This document shows positions 7,024 to 15,876 of a DNA stretch of 55,593 bases, one piece after another; within the stretch, counting starts at the first letter, position 1; each line of letters opens with the position of its first letter. Under the pieces are notes generated by a model that was not told the DNA's origin, did not search any database, and saw only the letters and a program-made list of their open reading frames with translations. Made by a program: the position numbers and the translations under genes. Source of the stretch: Nitrospirota bacterium (GTDB taxonomy: Bacteria; Nitrospirota; Nitrospiria; Nitrospirales; Nitrospiraceae); assembly GCA_016207025.1 (NCBI GenBank), contig JACQQM010000100.1, positions 1 through 55,593 on the forward strand, in the 5' to 3' direction.

Positions 7024-8130
7024 ATGTCGCCCCTCAGCCGATCGGCGCCCTTGTTCAGCCTGATCGGGCAGACCTCTCTCATCGTGATAGCGATCTCTCT
7101 TCTCCTCCCGGAGTCGGCGGCCCTGGGGGCATGCTCCATTGAGCGCAGCCCCGCCGGCACTGCCGCGCCGTTGACCGTCCATCTGGGCAAGGACTGCACC
7201 AAACAGGAACGCGAAGCCCACGTTGTGAGAGCGAGTGAGATCATGTCGGCATTCAAAGAGGGTAGGGGTGTGGACCTGATCGGGGTGGCGATCATGGGGG
7301 ATTTGATGCTGGACATGCTGCCCCAGCTGGAAGCGAATGCGCTCGACATTCCCTCGTTGCGGATACAGGACAGGATCCGGAGTCACAACGTGAAGCGAAT
7401 CCGGACTCTCTCGGGACCGATCGCAATTCGGGATTCCACGGTCCACGGCGCGCTGGCCACAAATTTGAGAGAGGGGCTCCTCCTGGTGAAGGGGCCTGTC
7501 ACCATGACGGGCACGACGTTTGAGCGCATGGTGGATTTTTCGCTCGCGACATTTCTGGGACCGGTGGATTTTTCCGAGACGATTCTGTCGCAGCAGGGAT
7601 TCTTCATCCAGGCGATGTTCGAGAAGCCCGCGCGCTTCGAGAAGACCGCCTTCGGAATCCATTCGCGCTTTCACAAGGCCACATTCGCCGACACCGTCAC
7701 GTTTCGTCGAGCCGGCTTCAACGGACTGGCCGAATTCCTTCAAGTCTCGTTCGAGAAGGACGCCAGTTTCGCACAGACCTACTTCAAAATGGGAACCGGG
7801 TTTTCCGGCAGCCGTTTTGGCGGCATGCTGGATTTTTCTGAAGCGGTCTTCGAACGTGAAGCCTTCTTCATGTTCACCGTCTTCGAAGGCGATGCCTATT
7901 TCCGCCGCGCCACGTTTCGAGCCGACGCCGACTTCTCGGATGCCCAGTTTAAGGGCGTGGATGATTTCTCAAAGGTGTTTTTTAATCTCGAACCGCGCTT
8001 CACTCGAACCAAGGTCAGCCTAGCGCGGCGTTCTCCCGGAGGCCTCCAGGATCCACGGATTCAATACGGAATCGCTGCAACCCTCCTGATCTTTACCCTG
8101 CTGTTTATCTTCTTCCTCTGGAAAAGGTGA
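7024..8130 (+). CDS. Exported pentapeptide-type repeat protein with C-terminal membrane anchor
   Basis: 368 aa. Residues 12-36 form a signal peptide or anchor (LIVIAISLLLPESAALGAC; the Cys may even be lipidated). From residue ~155 to ~320 there are phenylalanine-centred five-residue repeats of the type xxFxxAxF (KATFADTVTFRRAGF, RATFRADADFSDAQF), which should form a right-handed quadrilateral beta-helix. The last 25 residues are a membrane segment ending in charge (FTLLFIFFLWKR). No enzyme motif. Likely a periplasmic scaffold fixed in the inner membrane. Divergent from the Lon-like protease; no ribosome site. Confidence 0.75.
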   Translation: MSPLSRSAPLFSLIGQTSLIVIAISLLLPESAALGACSIERSPAGTAAPLTVHLGKDCTKQEREAHVVRASEIMSAFKEGRGVDLIGVAIMGDLMLDMLPQLEANALDIPSLRIQDRIRSHNVKRIRTLSGPIAIRDSTVHGALATNLREGLLLVKGPVTMTGTTFERMVDFSLATFLGPVDFSETILSQQGFFIQAMFEKPARFEKTAFGIHSRFHKATFADTVTFRRAGFNGLAEFLQVSFEKDASFAQTYFKMGTGFSGSRFGGMLDFSEAVFEREAFFMFTVFEGDAYFRRATFRADADFSDAQFKGVDDFSKVFFNLEPRFTRTKVSLARRSPGGLQDPRIQYGIAATLLIFTLLFIFFLWKR

Positions 8131-8187
8131 CCAGCGTCGAGACACTCGCGCGGCAGGCCTTCGAGACCACAATATATAGAATTTCTC

Positions 8188-8216
8188 TTGCGTGACTCCA
8201 CATAAGATGGTATAAG
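8188..8216 (+). promoter_or_regulatory. Candidate sigma-70 promoter for scpAB
   Basis: TTGCGT (8188-8193), 17-base spacer, TATAAG (8211-8216). Start near 8223, about 24 bases before the GTG at 8247. Confidence 0.5.
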
Positions 8217-8246
8217 CGACGAGGCTGCCGTGTGGGGGAGGACCGC

Positions 8247-9032
8247 GTGGAACAAATTGAGCTCCCGTATCAGGTTCGACTGGAGACCTTCGAGGGTCCC
8301 CTGGATCTGCTGCTGCACCTCATTAAGAAGAATGAAGTCAATATCTACGACATCCCGATCGCCATGATCGCCCAGCAGTATCTGGACTACCTGGGCGTCA
8401 TGAAGTCGCTGAACCTCGCGGTGGCGGGGGAGTTTCTGGTCATGGCCGCGACGCTGGTACAGATCAAATCGCGGATGTTGCTGCCGGCCGATGAGCACGA
8501 GGAAGATGAAGACGAGGGGCCGGATCCCCGAGCGGAGTTGGTTCGCAGGCTGCTGGAATACAAGCGGTTCAAGGAGGCCGCAGGGCGCCTCGACGATCGG
8601 GAACGGCTCTGGCGGGAGCTGTTTGCCAGAGAGCAGGCTCCGCCCGTCGTGGTCCGGTCGAGCGAGGCGCTGCTGGAGGACGTGACGCTCTTTGACCTTG
8701 TCGACGCGCTGCAAGGCATTCTGGCACGCATCCCGAACCAGCGGTTGCTCGAGATCATTCCTGAAAATCTGACCGTCAACGATCGGATGAACGCTATCCT
8801 CGAAGTCTTGGAGTCGAAGGAATCCGTCACGTTCCTGTCCTTGTTCGAAGGACAGGAGCATCGGCTCCTTATCATCGTGACGTTCCTGGCGCTGCTGGAG
8901 TTGACCCGGCTGAAGTTGGTGCGTATGTTTCAAGGCGAGACCTTCGGTCCCATCCTGGTCACACGAGCCTTCTCGCCGGTGACCGAGGAGGAAGCGGGTG
9001 AAATCGAAGGCTCTGCCCAGGAGGGCATATGA
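8247..9032 (+). CDS. scpA: Segregation and condensation protein A (kleisin)
   Basis: 261 aa, normal for the family. ScpA is the kleisin that bridges Smc heads and binds ScpB in the chromosome-condensing complex. The N-terminal signature is clear: FEGPLDLLLHLIKKNEVNIYD, then FLVMAATLVQIKSRMLLP; the C-terminal part holds the winged-helix Smc-binding segment (VTFLSLFEG). The GTG at 8247 is preferred because GGGGGAGG ends 5 bases before it; a GTG 15 bases upstream lies in that site. The stop overlaps the scpB start by 4 bases. Confidence 0.95.
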   Translation: MEQIELPYQVRLETFEGPLDLLLHLIKKNEVNIYDIPIAMIAQQYLDYLGVMKSLNLAVAGEFLVMAATLVQIKSRMLLPADEHEEDEDEGPDPRAELVRRLLEYKRFKEAAGRLDDRERLWRELFAREQAPPVVVRSSEALLEDVTLFDLVDALQGILARIPNQRLLEIIPENLTVNDRMNAILEVLESKESVTFLSLFEGQEHRLLIIVTFLALLELTRLKLVRMFQGETFGPILVTRAFSPVTEEEAGEIEGSAQEGI

Positions 9033-9805
9033 ACGCAACTCCCGACAGGACTCACGAGGGCGCCGCGCAGGATCGCGATCTCTTTGGTATGGAGCTGCCC
9101 GCAAGCGCCACGGTTGACAAGGAAACGGGTCAGGCCCGTGCGAACGGAACCGATCCAGCGTCTCTCCCGGAAGCCATCGAAGAGCGAGAGCTGCAGGCCA
9201 TCCTCGAAGCGGTGCTGTTCGTGTCCCACAATCCGGTCACCGTGGAGCGTCTGACGGACATCCTCAGTGGGGTCACGAAGGTTGAAGTCCGGCAGGCCTT
9301 GCGACACCTGCGAGAGGGCTATGAGAAAGAGGGGCGCGGCCTGCAGGTCGTGGAGGTGGCCGGCGGCTTTCAGATCGTCACCAGACCTGAGTATGCGCCA
9401 TGGATCAAACGGCTGGAGAAGACGAAGGCGGCGCCGAAATTGTCCCGCTCTGCCTTGGAGTCGCTGGCGATTATTGCGTACAAGCAGCCGATCGTCCGCT
9501 CCGAAATCGAACAAATCCGTGGCGTGGAAACGTCGGGGGTGCTCCGCACCCTTCTGGAGCGCAAGCTCGTGCGATTGGTGGGCCGGAAAGACGTGCCCGG
9601 TCGGCCGATCCTGTACGGTACCACCAAATACTTTTTACAACACTTCGGCCTGCGTGACCTTTCCGAACTCCCGCCTTTGCGCGAATTCAAGGAACTGGCC
9701 GAGTCACAGCAGGCTTCGCTGCCGGTCGGGGAGGACCCGTTGGTCCTGGGTGGCGAAGAACATTCCCTCGAGTCGGAGCCGTCTGAACCTGTTCACAAGG
9801 TCTGA
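9029..9805 (+). CDS. scpB: Segregation and condensation protein B
   Basis: 258 aa. ScpB dimerises and binds ScpA in the Smc-ScpAB condensin. Two winged-helix domains are visible: LQAILEAVLFVSHNPVTVER onward, and SLAIIAYKQPIVRSEIEQIRG, the conserved ScpB segment, followed by GRPILYGTTKYFLQHFGL. It has an unusually long N-terminal extension (about 50 low-complexity residues) and a 40-residue acidic tail. Start and scpA stop overlap (ATGA), indicating translational coupling. Confidence 0.95.
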   Translation: MNATPDRTHEGAAQDRDLFGMELPASATVDKETGQARANGTDPASLPEAIEERELQAILEAVLFVSHNPVTVERLTDILSGVTKVEVRQALRHLREGYEKEGRGLQVVEVAGGFQIVTRPEYAPWIKRLEKTKAAPKLSRSALESLAIIAYKQPIVRSEIEQIRGVETSGVLRTLLERKLVRLVGRKDVPGRPILYGTTKYFLQHFGLRDLSELPPLREFKELAESQQASLPVGEDPLVLGGEEHSLESEPSEPVHKV

Positions 9806-9850
9806 TCCTCTCCCTCCCGCAGAGCCTTTCACACGCGTCGCGTTCTGCTC

Positions 9851-9880
9851 TTGTCGTCCGATCAGGTTCGCGCCTAGAAT
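9851..9880 (+). promoter_or_regulatory. Candidate sigma-70 promoter for the FAD/Fe-S oxidoreductase
   Basis: TTGTCG (9851-9856), 18-base spacer, TAGAAT (9875-9880). Start near 9887, about 24 bases before the chosen ATG. Confidence 0.45.
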
Positions 9881-9910
9881 GTAATCATCATTCGAGAAAG
9901 CATGCAGCTC

Positions 9911-12760
9911 ATGGAACTCGTTCTGCCCGAAAAGAAGCGTACCGTCGCGGCTGACCTCCGACGCGCATTGGGAGCGGAGAAGGTGCGTGATGACTTCCCG
10001 ACGCTGACGGCGTACGCGGTGGACGCCAGCATGTACAAGATCGTGCCCCAGGCCGTCATCCAGGCTGAATCAGAAACCGATATCGAGACCGTGGTCGAGT
10101 ACGCGGCCCGCACCGGAGTATCGGTAACCCCCCGTGCGGCCGGCACCAACTTGACAGGCTCTGCGATCGGTTCAGGGATCATCCTGGACATCTCGCGCCT
10201 GAACCGCATCCTGGAACTGAACCGGGAGGAGAAGTGGGTGCGGGTCCAGCCGGGGATCGTGTACGCGGAGTTGAACAAGAGCTTGGCGCCCTCCGGCCTC
10301 CTCTTTGGTCCTGACCCCTCCAGCGGCGAGATGTGCAAGGTGGGGGGCATGCTGGCGAACAATTCCGCTGGCCCCCACACGCTCCAGTACGGGTCGGTCA
10401 AGGATAATGTCTTGTCGCTCAAGGTTCTCGTGGAATCCCATGGCTGGCTGGAGGCCCGCCCTTACGACCTTGCCGACCCACGGCTGGAAGATGTCCTGGC
10501 TGGACATCCTCCCCTCCGGGAGATCTTGGACCTCGTGCACGAGCACGCGGACCTCATCCGCGCCAAGCGCCCCACCGTCAGCAAAAACAGTTGCGGGTAC
10601 AACCTGTTTGGCCTGGTGGACGGATTAGAGCAGGCCGTGTTCGATCTTCCCAAGCTCTTCGTGGGCAGCGAGGGCACGCTCGGGGTCATCAGCGAAGCGA
10701 CGCTCCGCCTGGTGGACCGACCCAAAGTGAGCGCGACAGTCCTCATCCACTTACGGTATCTGGAAGATGTGGGGGAGGCAGTGGTCCATCTGTTGACTTT
10801 GGCGCCCAGCGCCTTGGAGGTGATGGACAGCAATACCTTGGACCTGATCGGGCGGAACCAGCACGCTATTCCCGCTGACGCTGCCGCGACGCTGCTCGTC
10901 GAGTTTGATTCTCCCCAGGAGGGTGACGGCAGCGCGAAAGCACAGGCGTCGCGGGCGACCGCGATGTGCCGTAAGTACCGGCTCTCCGCCGACCCTATGA
11001 TGGCATTCGAGCAGGAGCAGCGGGATCGCTTGTGGAAAGCGCGTAAAGCGCTCTACCCCACGCTGTACCGTTATGACCTGCGCAAGAAGCCGATCAATTA
11101 CGTGGACGACGTGGTCGTCCGAGCCGAACGGCTCAGCGAGCTCATCCGGTACCTGGAGGAATTTTTCAAAGGGCAGCAAGTTCCGGTCGCGATTTTCGGC
11201 CATATCGGAAACGGGAACGCGCATATCGTCCCGCTGCTGGATGTGAATGACCCGAACGACTTTGCGCGGATGGTCGAGGGCTACCGGGACATTCACCAGA
11301 CGGTCCTCTCCCGTTTCGAGGGGTCGATCTGCGGCGAACACGGGGACGGGCGGGTGCGCGCCGAGTTCGTGCGGCGCATGTTCGGGGAGGAGCTGTACGG
11401 GCTCTTTGTCCGGGTCAAACAGAGCTTGGATCCTCGGGGAGTCCTGAACCCCGGGGTGAAGATCAGCGACACGCCGTTCACGCACCATATCGATTACACC
11501 CGCCTGTCGAAAGCCTGCGCCACCTGCGGCAAATGCAATTCGGTCTGTCCGGTCTACGACGTGTTCCAGTCCGAGGACATGAGCTCGCGGGGCTGGTTCG
11601 AGATCGTCACATCAAAGGATTACAGCTACCTGAATTCCAAACGGGTGGTCGAAGCCTGCCTGAACTGCAAGTCCTGCCGAACCATCTGCCCGGCCGACGT
11701 GGATGTGTCGGACCTAATCCTCAAACGTCGCGCCGAGCACCCGAACCGGATGGCGGGGATCATTTTCGCGCTGCATGCGCGTGCACAGGTGTTCGAACCA
11801 TTCCTGAAGATTGCGGCGCGCACGCAACCGTTCTGGGATCGGCCCCGCCCTCGCGCCTGGCTGGAATGGCTCGCCCGCCCTCTCATGCGGCGCATCGCCG
11901 ACACCGCGCGCCTGCCGCGCGAGATGATCCTGCCACGCCTGGCGACCAGACACTTGCGGGACCGGTACCCGGAATTGACCGAGAATGGTCGCACGGAAAA
12001 GAAGACAGGCACCGCTTACTTCCATGGCTGCGCGGCCAACTATTTTGACGATGGGGTGGGGGACGCAGTTATCGCCGTGCTCCGCCGACTCGGCATCGAA
12101 CCGGCGCTGCCGCCTCAGCGCTGCTCCGGGACGCCTATCCAGACTTACGGGCATCTCAAGCTGGTCATGGAAAGTGCACGCTACAACCTCGCGTCTCTCG
12201 AGCCGTATGACACCGTGGTGACCGGATGCGCATCCTGCACGCTGATGCTGAAAGACTACCCCCGGCTCTTTGAAGCCGGGCCTGAGCGTGAGGCAGCCGA
12301 ACGGTTGGCCCGCCGCGTGAGACACATTTCCGAACTGGTGGCCGAGTCGAAGCAAGCGACGACGCGTGAAGGGGTGGCGCCCCGTGCCACGCGCAAGGTC
12401 ACGTACCATTCCTCCTGCCATCTCCGGGCCGCCGGCGTGACGAAGGCCCCACGCCAAGTGCTGGCCGGGCTGCCGGGTGTGGAGTACGTTGAGATGCAGG
12501 ACGCCGATCGTTGCGCGGGCGGTGCTGGCACGTATATCCTGAAGGACTACGATACAGCCATGAAAATTTTCGAGCGCAAGCAACGTGCCATCGAGTCCAG
12601 TGGAGCGGATGTGGTGGCCACCAGTTGCCCAGCCTGCATGATTCAACTCAACAATGGCTTGAGAGGAAAGGTTCGGGTTAAACACGTGGCGGAGCTTTTG
12701 CGCGAAGCTTGCGAGACGGAGAGTGATCTGAAGGACGAACGTCCTTCTTCGAAGTCATGA
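9911..12760 (+). CDS. FAD-linked oxidase fused to Fe-S (GlcD-GlcF / D-lactate dehydrogenase-like) oxidoreductase
   Basis: 949 aa. The N-terminal half is a VAO-type flavoprotein: TPRAAGTNLTGSAIG (FAD pyrophosphate loop), GGMLANNSAGPHTLQYG, then the C-terminal cap with GHIGNGNAHI and CGEHGDGRVRAEF. Around residues 540-610 there are two 4Fe-4S motifs, CATCGKCNSVCPVYD and CLNCKSCRTICPADV. The C-terminal part has two cysteine-rich (CCG-type) domains, in which the double cysteines read CSG and CAGG. This arrangement is known for D-2-hydroxy-acid (lactate, glycolate, hydroxyglutarate) dehydrogenases passing electrons to the respiratory chain. It overlaps the diheme cytochrome gene by 4 bases. An ATG 9 bases earlier (9902) is possible. 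Confidence 0.88.
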   Translation: MELVLPEKKRTVAADLRRALGAEKVRDDFPTLTAYAVDASMYKIVPQAVIQAESETDIETVVEYAARTGVSVTPRAAGTNLTGSAIGSGIILDISRLNRILELNREEKWVRVQPGIVYAELNKSLAPSGLLFGPDPSSGEMCKVGGMLANNSAGPHTLQYGSVKDNVLSLKVLVESHGWLEARPYDLADPRLEDVLAGHPPLREILDLVHEHADLIRAKRPTVSKNSCGYNLFGLVDGLEQAVFDLPKLFVGSEGTLGVISEATLRLVDRPKVSATVLIHLRYLEDVGEAVVHLLTLAPSALEVMDSNTLDLIGRNQHAIPADAAATLLVEFDSPQEGDGSAKAQASRATAMCRKYRLSADPMMAFEQEQRDRLWKARKALYPTLYRYDLRKKPINYVDDVVVRAERLSELIRYLEEFFKGQQVPVAIFGHIGNGNAHIVPLLDVNDPNDFARMVEGYRDIHQTVLSRFEGSICGEHGDGRVRAEFVRRMFGEELYGLFVRVKQSLDPRGVLNPGVKISDTPFTHHIDYTRLSKACATCGKCNSVCPVYDVFQSEDMSSRGWFEIVTSKDYSYLNSKRVVEACLNCKSCRTICPADVDVSDLILKRRAEHPNRMAGIIFALHARAQVFEPFLKIAARTQPFWDRPRPRAWLEWLARPLMRRIADTARLPREMILPRLATRHLRDRYPELTENGRTEKKTGTAYFHGCAANYFDDGVGDAVIAVLRRLGIEPALPPQRCSGTPIQTYGHLKLVMESARYNLASLEPYDTVVTGCASCTLMLKDYPRLFEAGPEREAAERLARRVRHISELVAESKQATTREGVAPRATRKVTYHSSCHLRAAGVTKAPRQVLAGLPGVEYVEMQDADRCAGGAGTYILKDYDTAMKIFERKQRAIESSGADVVATSCPACMIQLNNGLRGKVRVKHVAELLREACETESDLKDERPSSKS

Positions 12761-12999
12761 CGGTTCGACGGTCGGATTGGCTCTTTGTTCTTGCGGTCGT
12801 CCTCGTCGTACTGATCATCTCGTTGCTGCCGTCGCCACGGGACAGGAATCCGATGATCCCTGACACACCGGATCACCGCAATCTGGCGTCTGAAAAAGAC
12901 TGTCTGCGTTGTCACGCTGTTGGAGGAACCCGGCCTTTATCCGATCGCCATCCCAAGCGACAGGATTGCGCTCGCTGCCATAAGGCCGCCAAAGAGTGA
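12757..12999 (+). CDS. Small membrane-anchored diheme cytochrome c
   Basis: 80 aa. Residues 8-26 are a membrane anchor (WLFVLAVVLVVLIISLL). Two heme c sites follow: CLRCH (about residue 49) and CARCH (about residue 71), with nearby His residues as possible axial ligands. The start overlaps the oxidoreductase stop (ATGA), so the two are made together. The likely job is to accept electrons from the flavin/Fe-S enzyme or hand them to a periplasmic carrier. This is inferred from context; topology puts the hemes in the periplasm. Confidence 0.85.
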   Translation: MTVRRSDWLFVLAVVLVVLIISLLPSPRDRNPMIPDTPDHRNLASEKDCLRCHAVGGTRPLSDRHPKRQDCARCHKAAKE

Positions 13000-13077
13000 C
13001 GGACGGACAGGGGCGACGGCATTGATTGACACTGCGTCATGGCGTCAGGGTTACTCCGGACGAAGGAGGAAGAGGGC

Positions 13078-13356
13078 ATGGTTACAGTGTTATTGTTTGG
13101 ACAGACCTTGCGTCAGAGCGCGGAGGAGTCCGAGTTCCAGCTCGACGTGACAGGCCCGATGACCGTCAGAGCATTGCTTGAAGCCAATCAGGACAAGCTC
13201 GGTGGCGTGCTGGCGTATTTGAACAAAGGCGAGCTGGTCGTCACCGTCAACCGGAAAGTGGGGACAGAGGACTCGATGGTCCGCGACGGGGATACGGTCA
13301 AGCTCACCCATCAATTCAATCCGTCGTACGATGGCGCGACTGATATTATTCCGTGA
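13078..13356 (+). CDS. ThiS/MoaD-like beta-grasp protein without C-terminal Gly-Gly
   Basis: 92 aa. The spacing of MTVRALLEANQDKLGGVLAYLNKGELVVTVNRK and DGDTVKLTHQF matches the ubiquitin-like ThiS/MoaD fold. Sulfur carriers end in Gly-Gly; this one continues past the last strand and ends GATDIIP, so it cannot form the usual C-terminal thiocarboxylate without processing. GGAGG lies 9 bases before the ATG at 13078. It follows the cytochrome gene by 78 bases and may belong to that operon. Function unknown. Confidence 0.7.
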   Translation: MVTVLLFGQTLRQSAEESEFQLDVTGPMTVRALLEANQDKLGGVLAYLNKGELVVTVNRKVGTEDSMVRDGDTVKLTHQFNPSYDGATDIIP

Positions 13357-13393
13357 CGGCTCTTGGCGGAATCGGACAGTGAGCGGAGCGGGC

Positions 13394-13422
13394 TTGACTT
13401 CTCATCATTTCTACGATACCAT
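13394..13422 (+). promoter_or_regulatory. Weak promoter candidate upstream of the helicase gene
   Basis: TTGACT (13394-13399), 17-base spacer, TACCAT (13417-13422). If used, it gives a leader of about 190 bases, with the hairpin at 13426-13464 at its very 5' end. Confidence 0.3.
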
Positions 13423-13425
13423 GCT

Positions 13426-13464
13426 CGCAATCATCGCCCCATGCGGTCCGTGGCGATGATCGCG
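13426..13464 (+). other. Strong hairpin in the helicase leader region
   Basis: CGCAATCATCGCC (13426-13438) and GGCGATGATCGCG (13452-13464) pair with one A-C mismatch over a 13-base loop. There is no T-run after it, so it is unlikely to be an intrinsic terminator. It may be a 5'-leader RNA structure or an operator. Confidence 0.5.
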
Positions 13465-13622
13465 CATCTCGCACAATGAAAAGACGGGCCGTTCGCTGGA
13501 TCAGACTGAGTTTGGACCTGACCGGAGTTCCCTGCTGAGATTTCCCTCCATTCGGGAACGTTTCGCTCGCTGACTCCCATCTCTGCTTCCGCTCAGCTGC
13601 CCCCAATCAAAAGGATAGGATT

Positions 13623-14738
13623 GTGACCACAACACCCGCACACTCATTTGACGGCCTTGGTCTGTCTTCAGCGATGCTGCGTGACATCGAGAAGGCCGGA
13701 TACATCACGCCCACCCCCATTCAGCGCTTGGCGCTCCCTCCGGCACTGTCTGGACGGGACGTAATCGGCTGTGCGCAAACCGGCACCGGCAAGACTGCCG
13801 CCTTCGTCATTCCATTGATCGAGCGGCTGGCAGGCGGACAGGGAACACGCGCCCTGGTTCTGGCGCCAACCCGTGAACTGGCCATGCAGATTCAAAAGAC
13901 CATCGAACTGCTGGGGCGTTCCCGGGGGATCGGAGCGGCCCTGATCGTCGGAGGCGCCGACATGGCCCAACAAGAGCGGGCGCTGCGACAGCAGCCGGAC
14001 ATTCTGGTGGCCACGCCGGGCCGGATTCTGGACCATATGTGGCGCGGCACGATCAACTTGCTGCGCATGGCAATCTTCGTCATGGACGAAGCCGACAGGC
14101 TCTTGGACATGGGGTTTGCCCCCCAGATCAATCAGATCCTGGAAGCCTTGCCGGAAGAGCGGCAGACCTTGCTCTTTTCGGCCACGATGCCGAACGATGT
14201 CGCGTCGCTCGCCAAGGCCAGCCTCGATCACCCCGTTCGGATCGACATCGCGCCGAGCGGCACCGTGGCGGCCCGCGCCGAACAGCAAGTGTTCCTCGCC
14301 AGCCGCGAACAGAAACCGTCGCTGTTACGCTCGTTGCTCAGAAAACGACAGGGCCCCACGCTGGTGTTTACACGCACGAAGTCGCGCGCCGATCGGCTCG
14401 GGAAATCACTGCTGGAGGACGGCGTGAATGCGGCGATACTGCACGGGGACCGCACGATGGGCCAGCGGCGGGAAGCGCTCGAAGGCTTCAAGCGCGGCAG
14501 GTATCAGGTGCTGGTGGCGACCGACATCATGGCACGCGGCATCCATGTGAACGGCATCGCGCACGTCATCAATTACGATCTGCCGAACTCCCCGGAGGAT
14601 TACGTCCATCGGATTGGCCGGACCGCGAGAGTGGAGGCCGCCGGCATGGCTTCCAGCTTTGTCACACCGGAGGAGGGCAGCCAACTCCGGGCAATCGAGC
14701 GTTTGCTCGGCAAAGCCGTTCCTGTAGCGGCAAACTGA
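13623..14738 (+). CDS. DEAD-box ATP-dependent RNA helicase (RhlE/DbpA-like core)
   Basis: 371 aa, only the two RecA-like domains with no C-terminal RNA-binding tail. Motifs: Q motif ITPTPIQRLALP, motif I AQTGTGKTAAF, Ia PTRELAMQ, Ib TPGRILDHM, II DEAD, III SAT, V ATDIMARGIHV and VI HRIGRTAR. It unwinds RNA duplexes in ribosome assembly or mRNA decay. GTG start at 13623, preceded by AAGGATAGG. The long untranslated region with a hairpin is reminiscent of cold-shock-controlled helicase genes. Confidence 0.93.
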   Translation: MTTTPAHSFDGLGLSSAMLRDIEKAGYITPTPIQRLALPPALSGRDVIGCAQTGTGKTAAFVIPLIERLAGGQGTRALVLAPTRELAMQIQKTIELLGRSRGIGAALIVGGADMAQQERALRQQPDILVATPGRILDHMWRGTINLLRMAIFVMDEADRLLDMGFAPQINQILEALPEERQTLLFSATMPNDVASLAKASLDHPVRIDIAPSGTVAARAEQQVFLASREQKPSLLRSLLRKRQGPTLVFTRTKSRADRLGKSLLEDGVNAAILHGDRTMGQRREALEGFKRGRYQVLVATDIMARGIHVNGIAHVINYDLPNSPEDYVHRIGRTARVEAAGMASSFVTPEEGSQLRAIERLLGKAVPVAAN

Positions 14739-14878
14739 CGCCGAAAATTCCTTTCGACCGCCGTCTGATAAGTGATACCTTCACACAGATCCGCGCCGGC
14801 GTGACGGGAACGGCAAGGTGGCCGGGAAACACGGAGCGGGAGCGTCCCACATCTCGCAGCCTGTAGCAGGGTCAATCA

Positions 14879-15847
14879 TCAGGAGGCTGGCAACCGTGGG
14901 TCGGCGACTGCGCCCATCTTGCGGTATTTCTGATCTCGCCTGGCGAGCAACTCTTCCACCGGCAACTCCTCAAGCTGGCTCAGGTGAGCGGACAGGGCCT
15001 TGGCCACTCGTTCGGCCACAGCTTGCGGGTCCCGGTGTGCCCCTCCCACCGGCTCTGGAATGACCTCATCGATGACGCCCAGTTCGAGCAGGTCGTTCGC
15101 GGTCATCTTCAGCGCCGCCGCAGCGTCGGGGGCTTTGGTCGGATCATCCCAGAGAATGGCCGCGCAGCCTTCCGGCGAAATCACCGAGTAGACGGCATGC
15201 TCCAGCATCAGGACCCGGTCGGCCACCCCCAAGGCCAGCGCGCCCCCGCTACCGCCTTCGCCGATGATCACGGACACGATCGGCACCGTCAAGCGGGACA
15301 TCACCAGCAGATTGCGCGCGATCGCCTCCGCTTGCCCGCGCTCCTCGGCCCCGATGCCCGGGTAGGCGCCCGGCGTGTCAATAAAGGTCAGGATGGGACG
15401 GCGAAACTTTTCGGCCAGCTTCATCAGCCGAAGCGCCTTCCGGTAACCTTCGGGATTCGGCATGCCGAAATTCCGCTGCATTCGCTCCTTGAGCGTTCGC
15501 CCCTTCTGATGACCGATCACCATGACGGACCGCCCACTGAATCGGGTGAACCCGCCCACGATGGCTCGATCATCTCCGAACGCTCGGTCGCCGTGCAGCT
15601 CGACAAACTCCCGGCAAAACGCTCCCACATAGTCCAAGACCGACGGCCGTTGCGCATGCCGGGCGAGTTGGGTCCGTTGCCAGGCTGTTAAATTCCCGTA
15701 TAACTCTGCTTCGGCCTGAGCAAGTTTGGCTCTCAGCTTCCGGATCTCTTCCTGGACCGATGCGCGCGCGGTACCGGCACTGGCCAGTTTTTCGATCCGC
15801 TCCTCGATCTCCCGGATCGGCTTTTCAAACTCCAAATAATCTCTCAT
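14879..15847 (-). CDS. accA: Acetyl-CoA carboxylase carboxyltransferase subunit alpha
   Basis: 322 aa, typical length. With AccD it transfers the carboxyl group from biotin to acetyl-CoA, making malonyl-CoA for fatty acid synthesis. Characteristic segments: LEFEKPIREIEERI at the N-terminus, ELHGDRAFGDD, FIDTPGAYPGIGAEERGQ and VIIGEGGSGGALALGVAD. The ATG is preceded by AGAGG. It lies 29 bases after dnaE on the same strand, a common pairing, and is probably co-transcribed. Confidence 0.96.
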   Translation of the reverse strand: MRDYLEFEKPIREIEERIEKLASAGTARASVQEEIRKLRAKLAQAEAELYGNLTAWQRTQLARHAQRPSVLDYVGAFCREFVELHGDRAFGDDRAIVGGFTRFSGRSVMVIGHQKGRTLKERMQRNFGMPNPEGYRKALRLMKLAEKFRRPILTFIDTPGAYPGIGAEERGQAEAIARNLLVMSRLTVPIVSVIIGEGGSGGALALGVADRVLMLEHAVYSVISPEGCAAILWDDPTKAPDAAAALKMTANDLLELGVIDEVIPEPVGGAHRDPQAVAERVAKALSAHLSQLEELPVEELLARRDQKYRKMGAVADPRLPAS

Positions 15848-15876
15848 AGAACCTCTTTCCCAAGTCGTCCTGCCAC

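Noticed and set aside
6894-7349. Upstream extension of the Lon-like protease reading frame
   Set aside because: No protease similarity, overlaps the divergent gene, and a promoter and signal peptide fit the ATG at 6893.
7349-7743. Minus-strand frame opposite the pentapeptide-type gene
   Set aside because: Shadow of the repeat gene; charged, no domain, no ribosome site.
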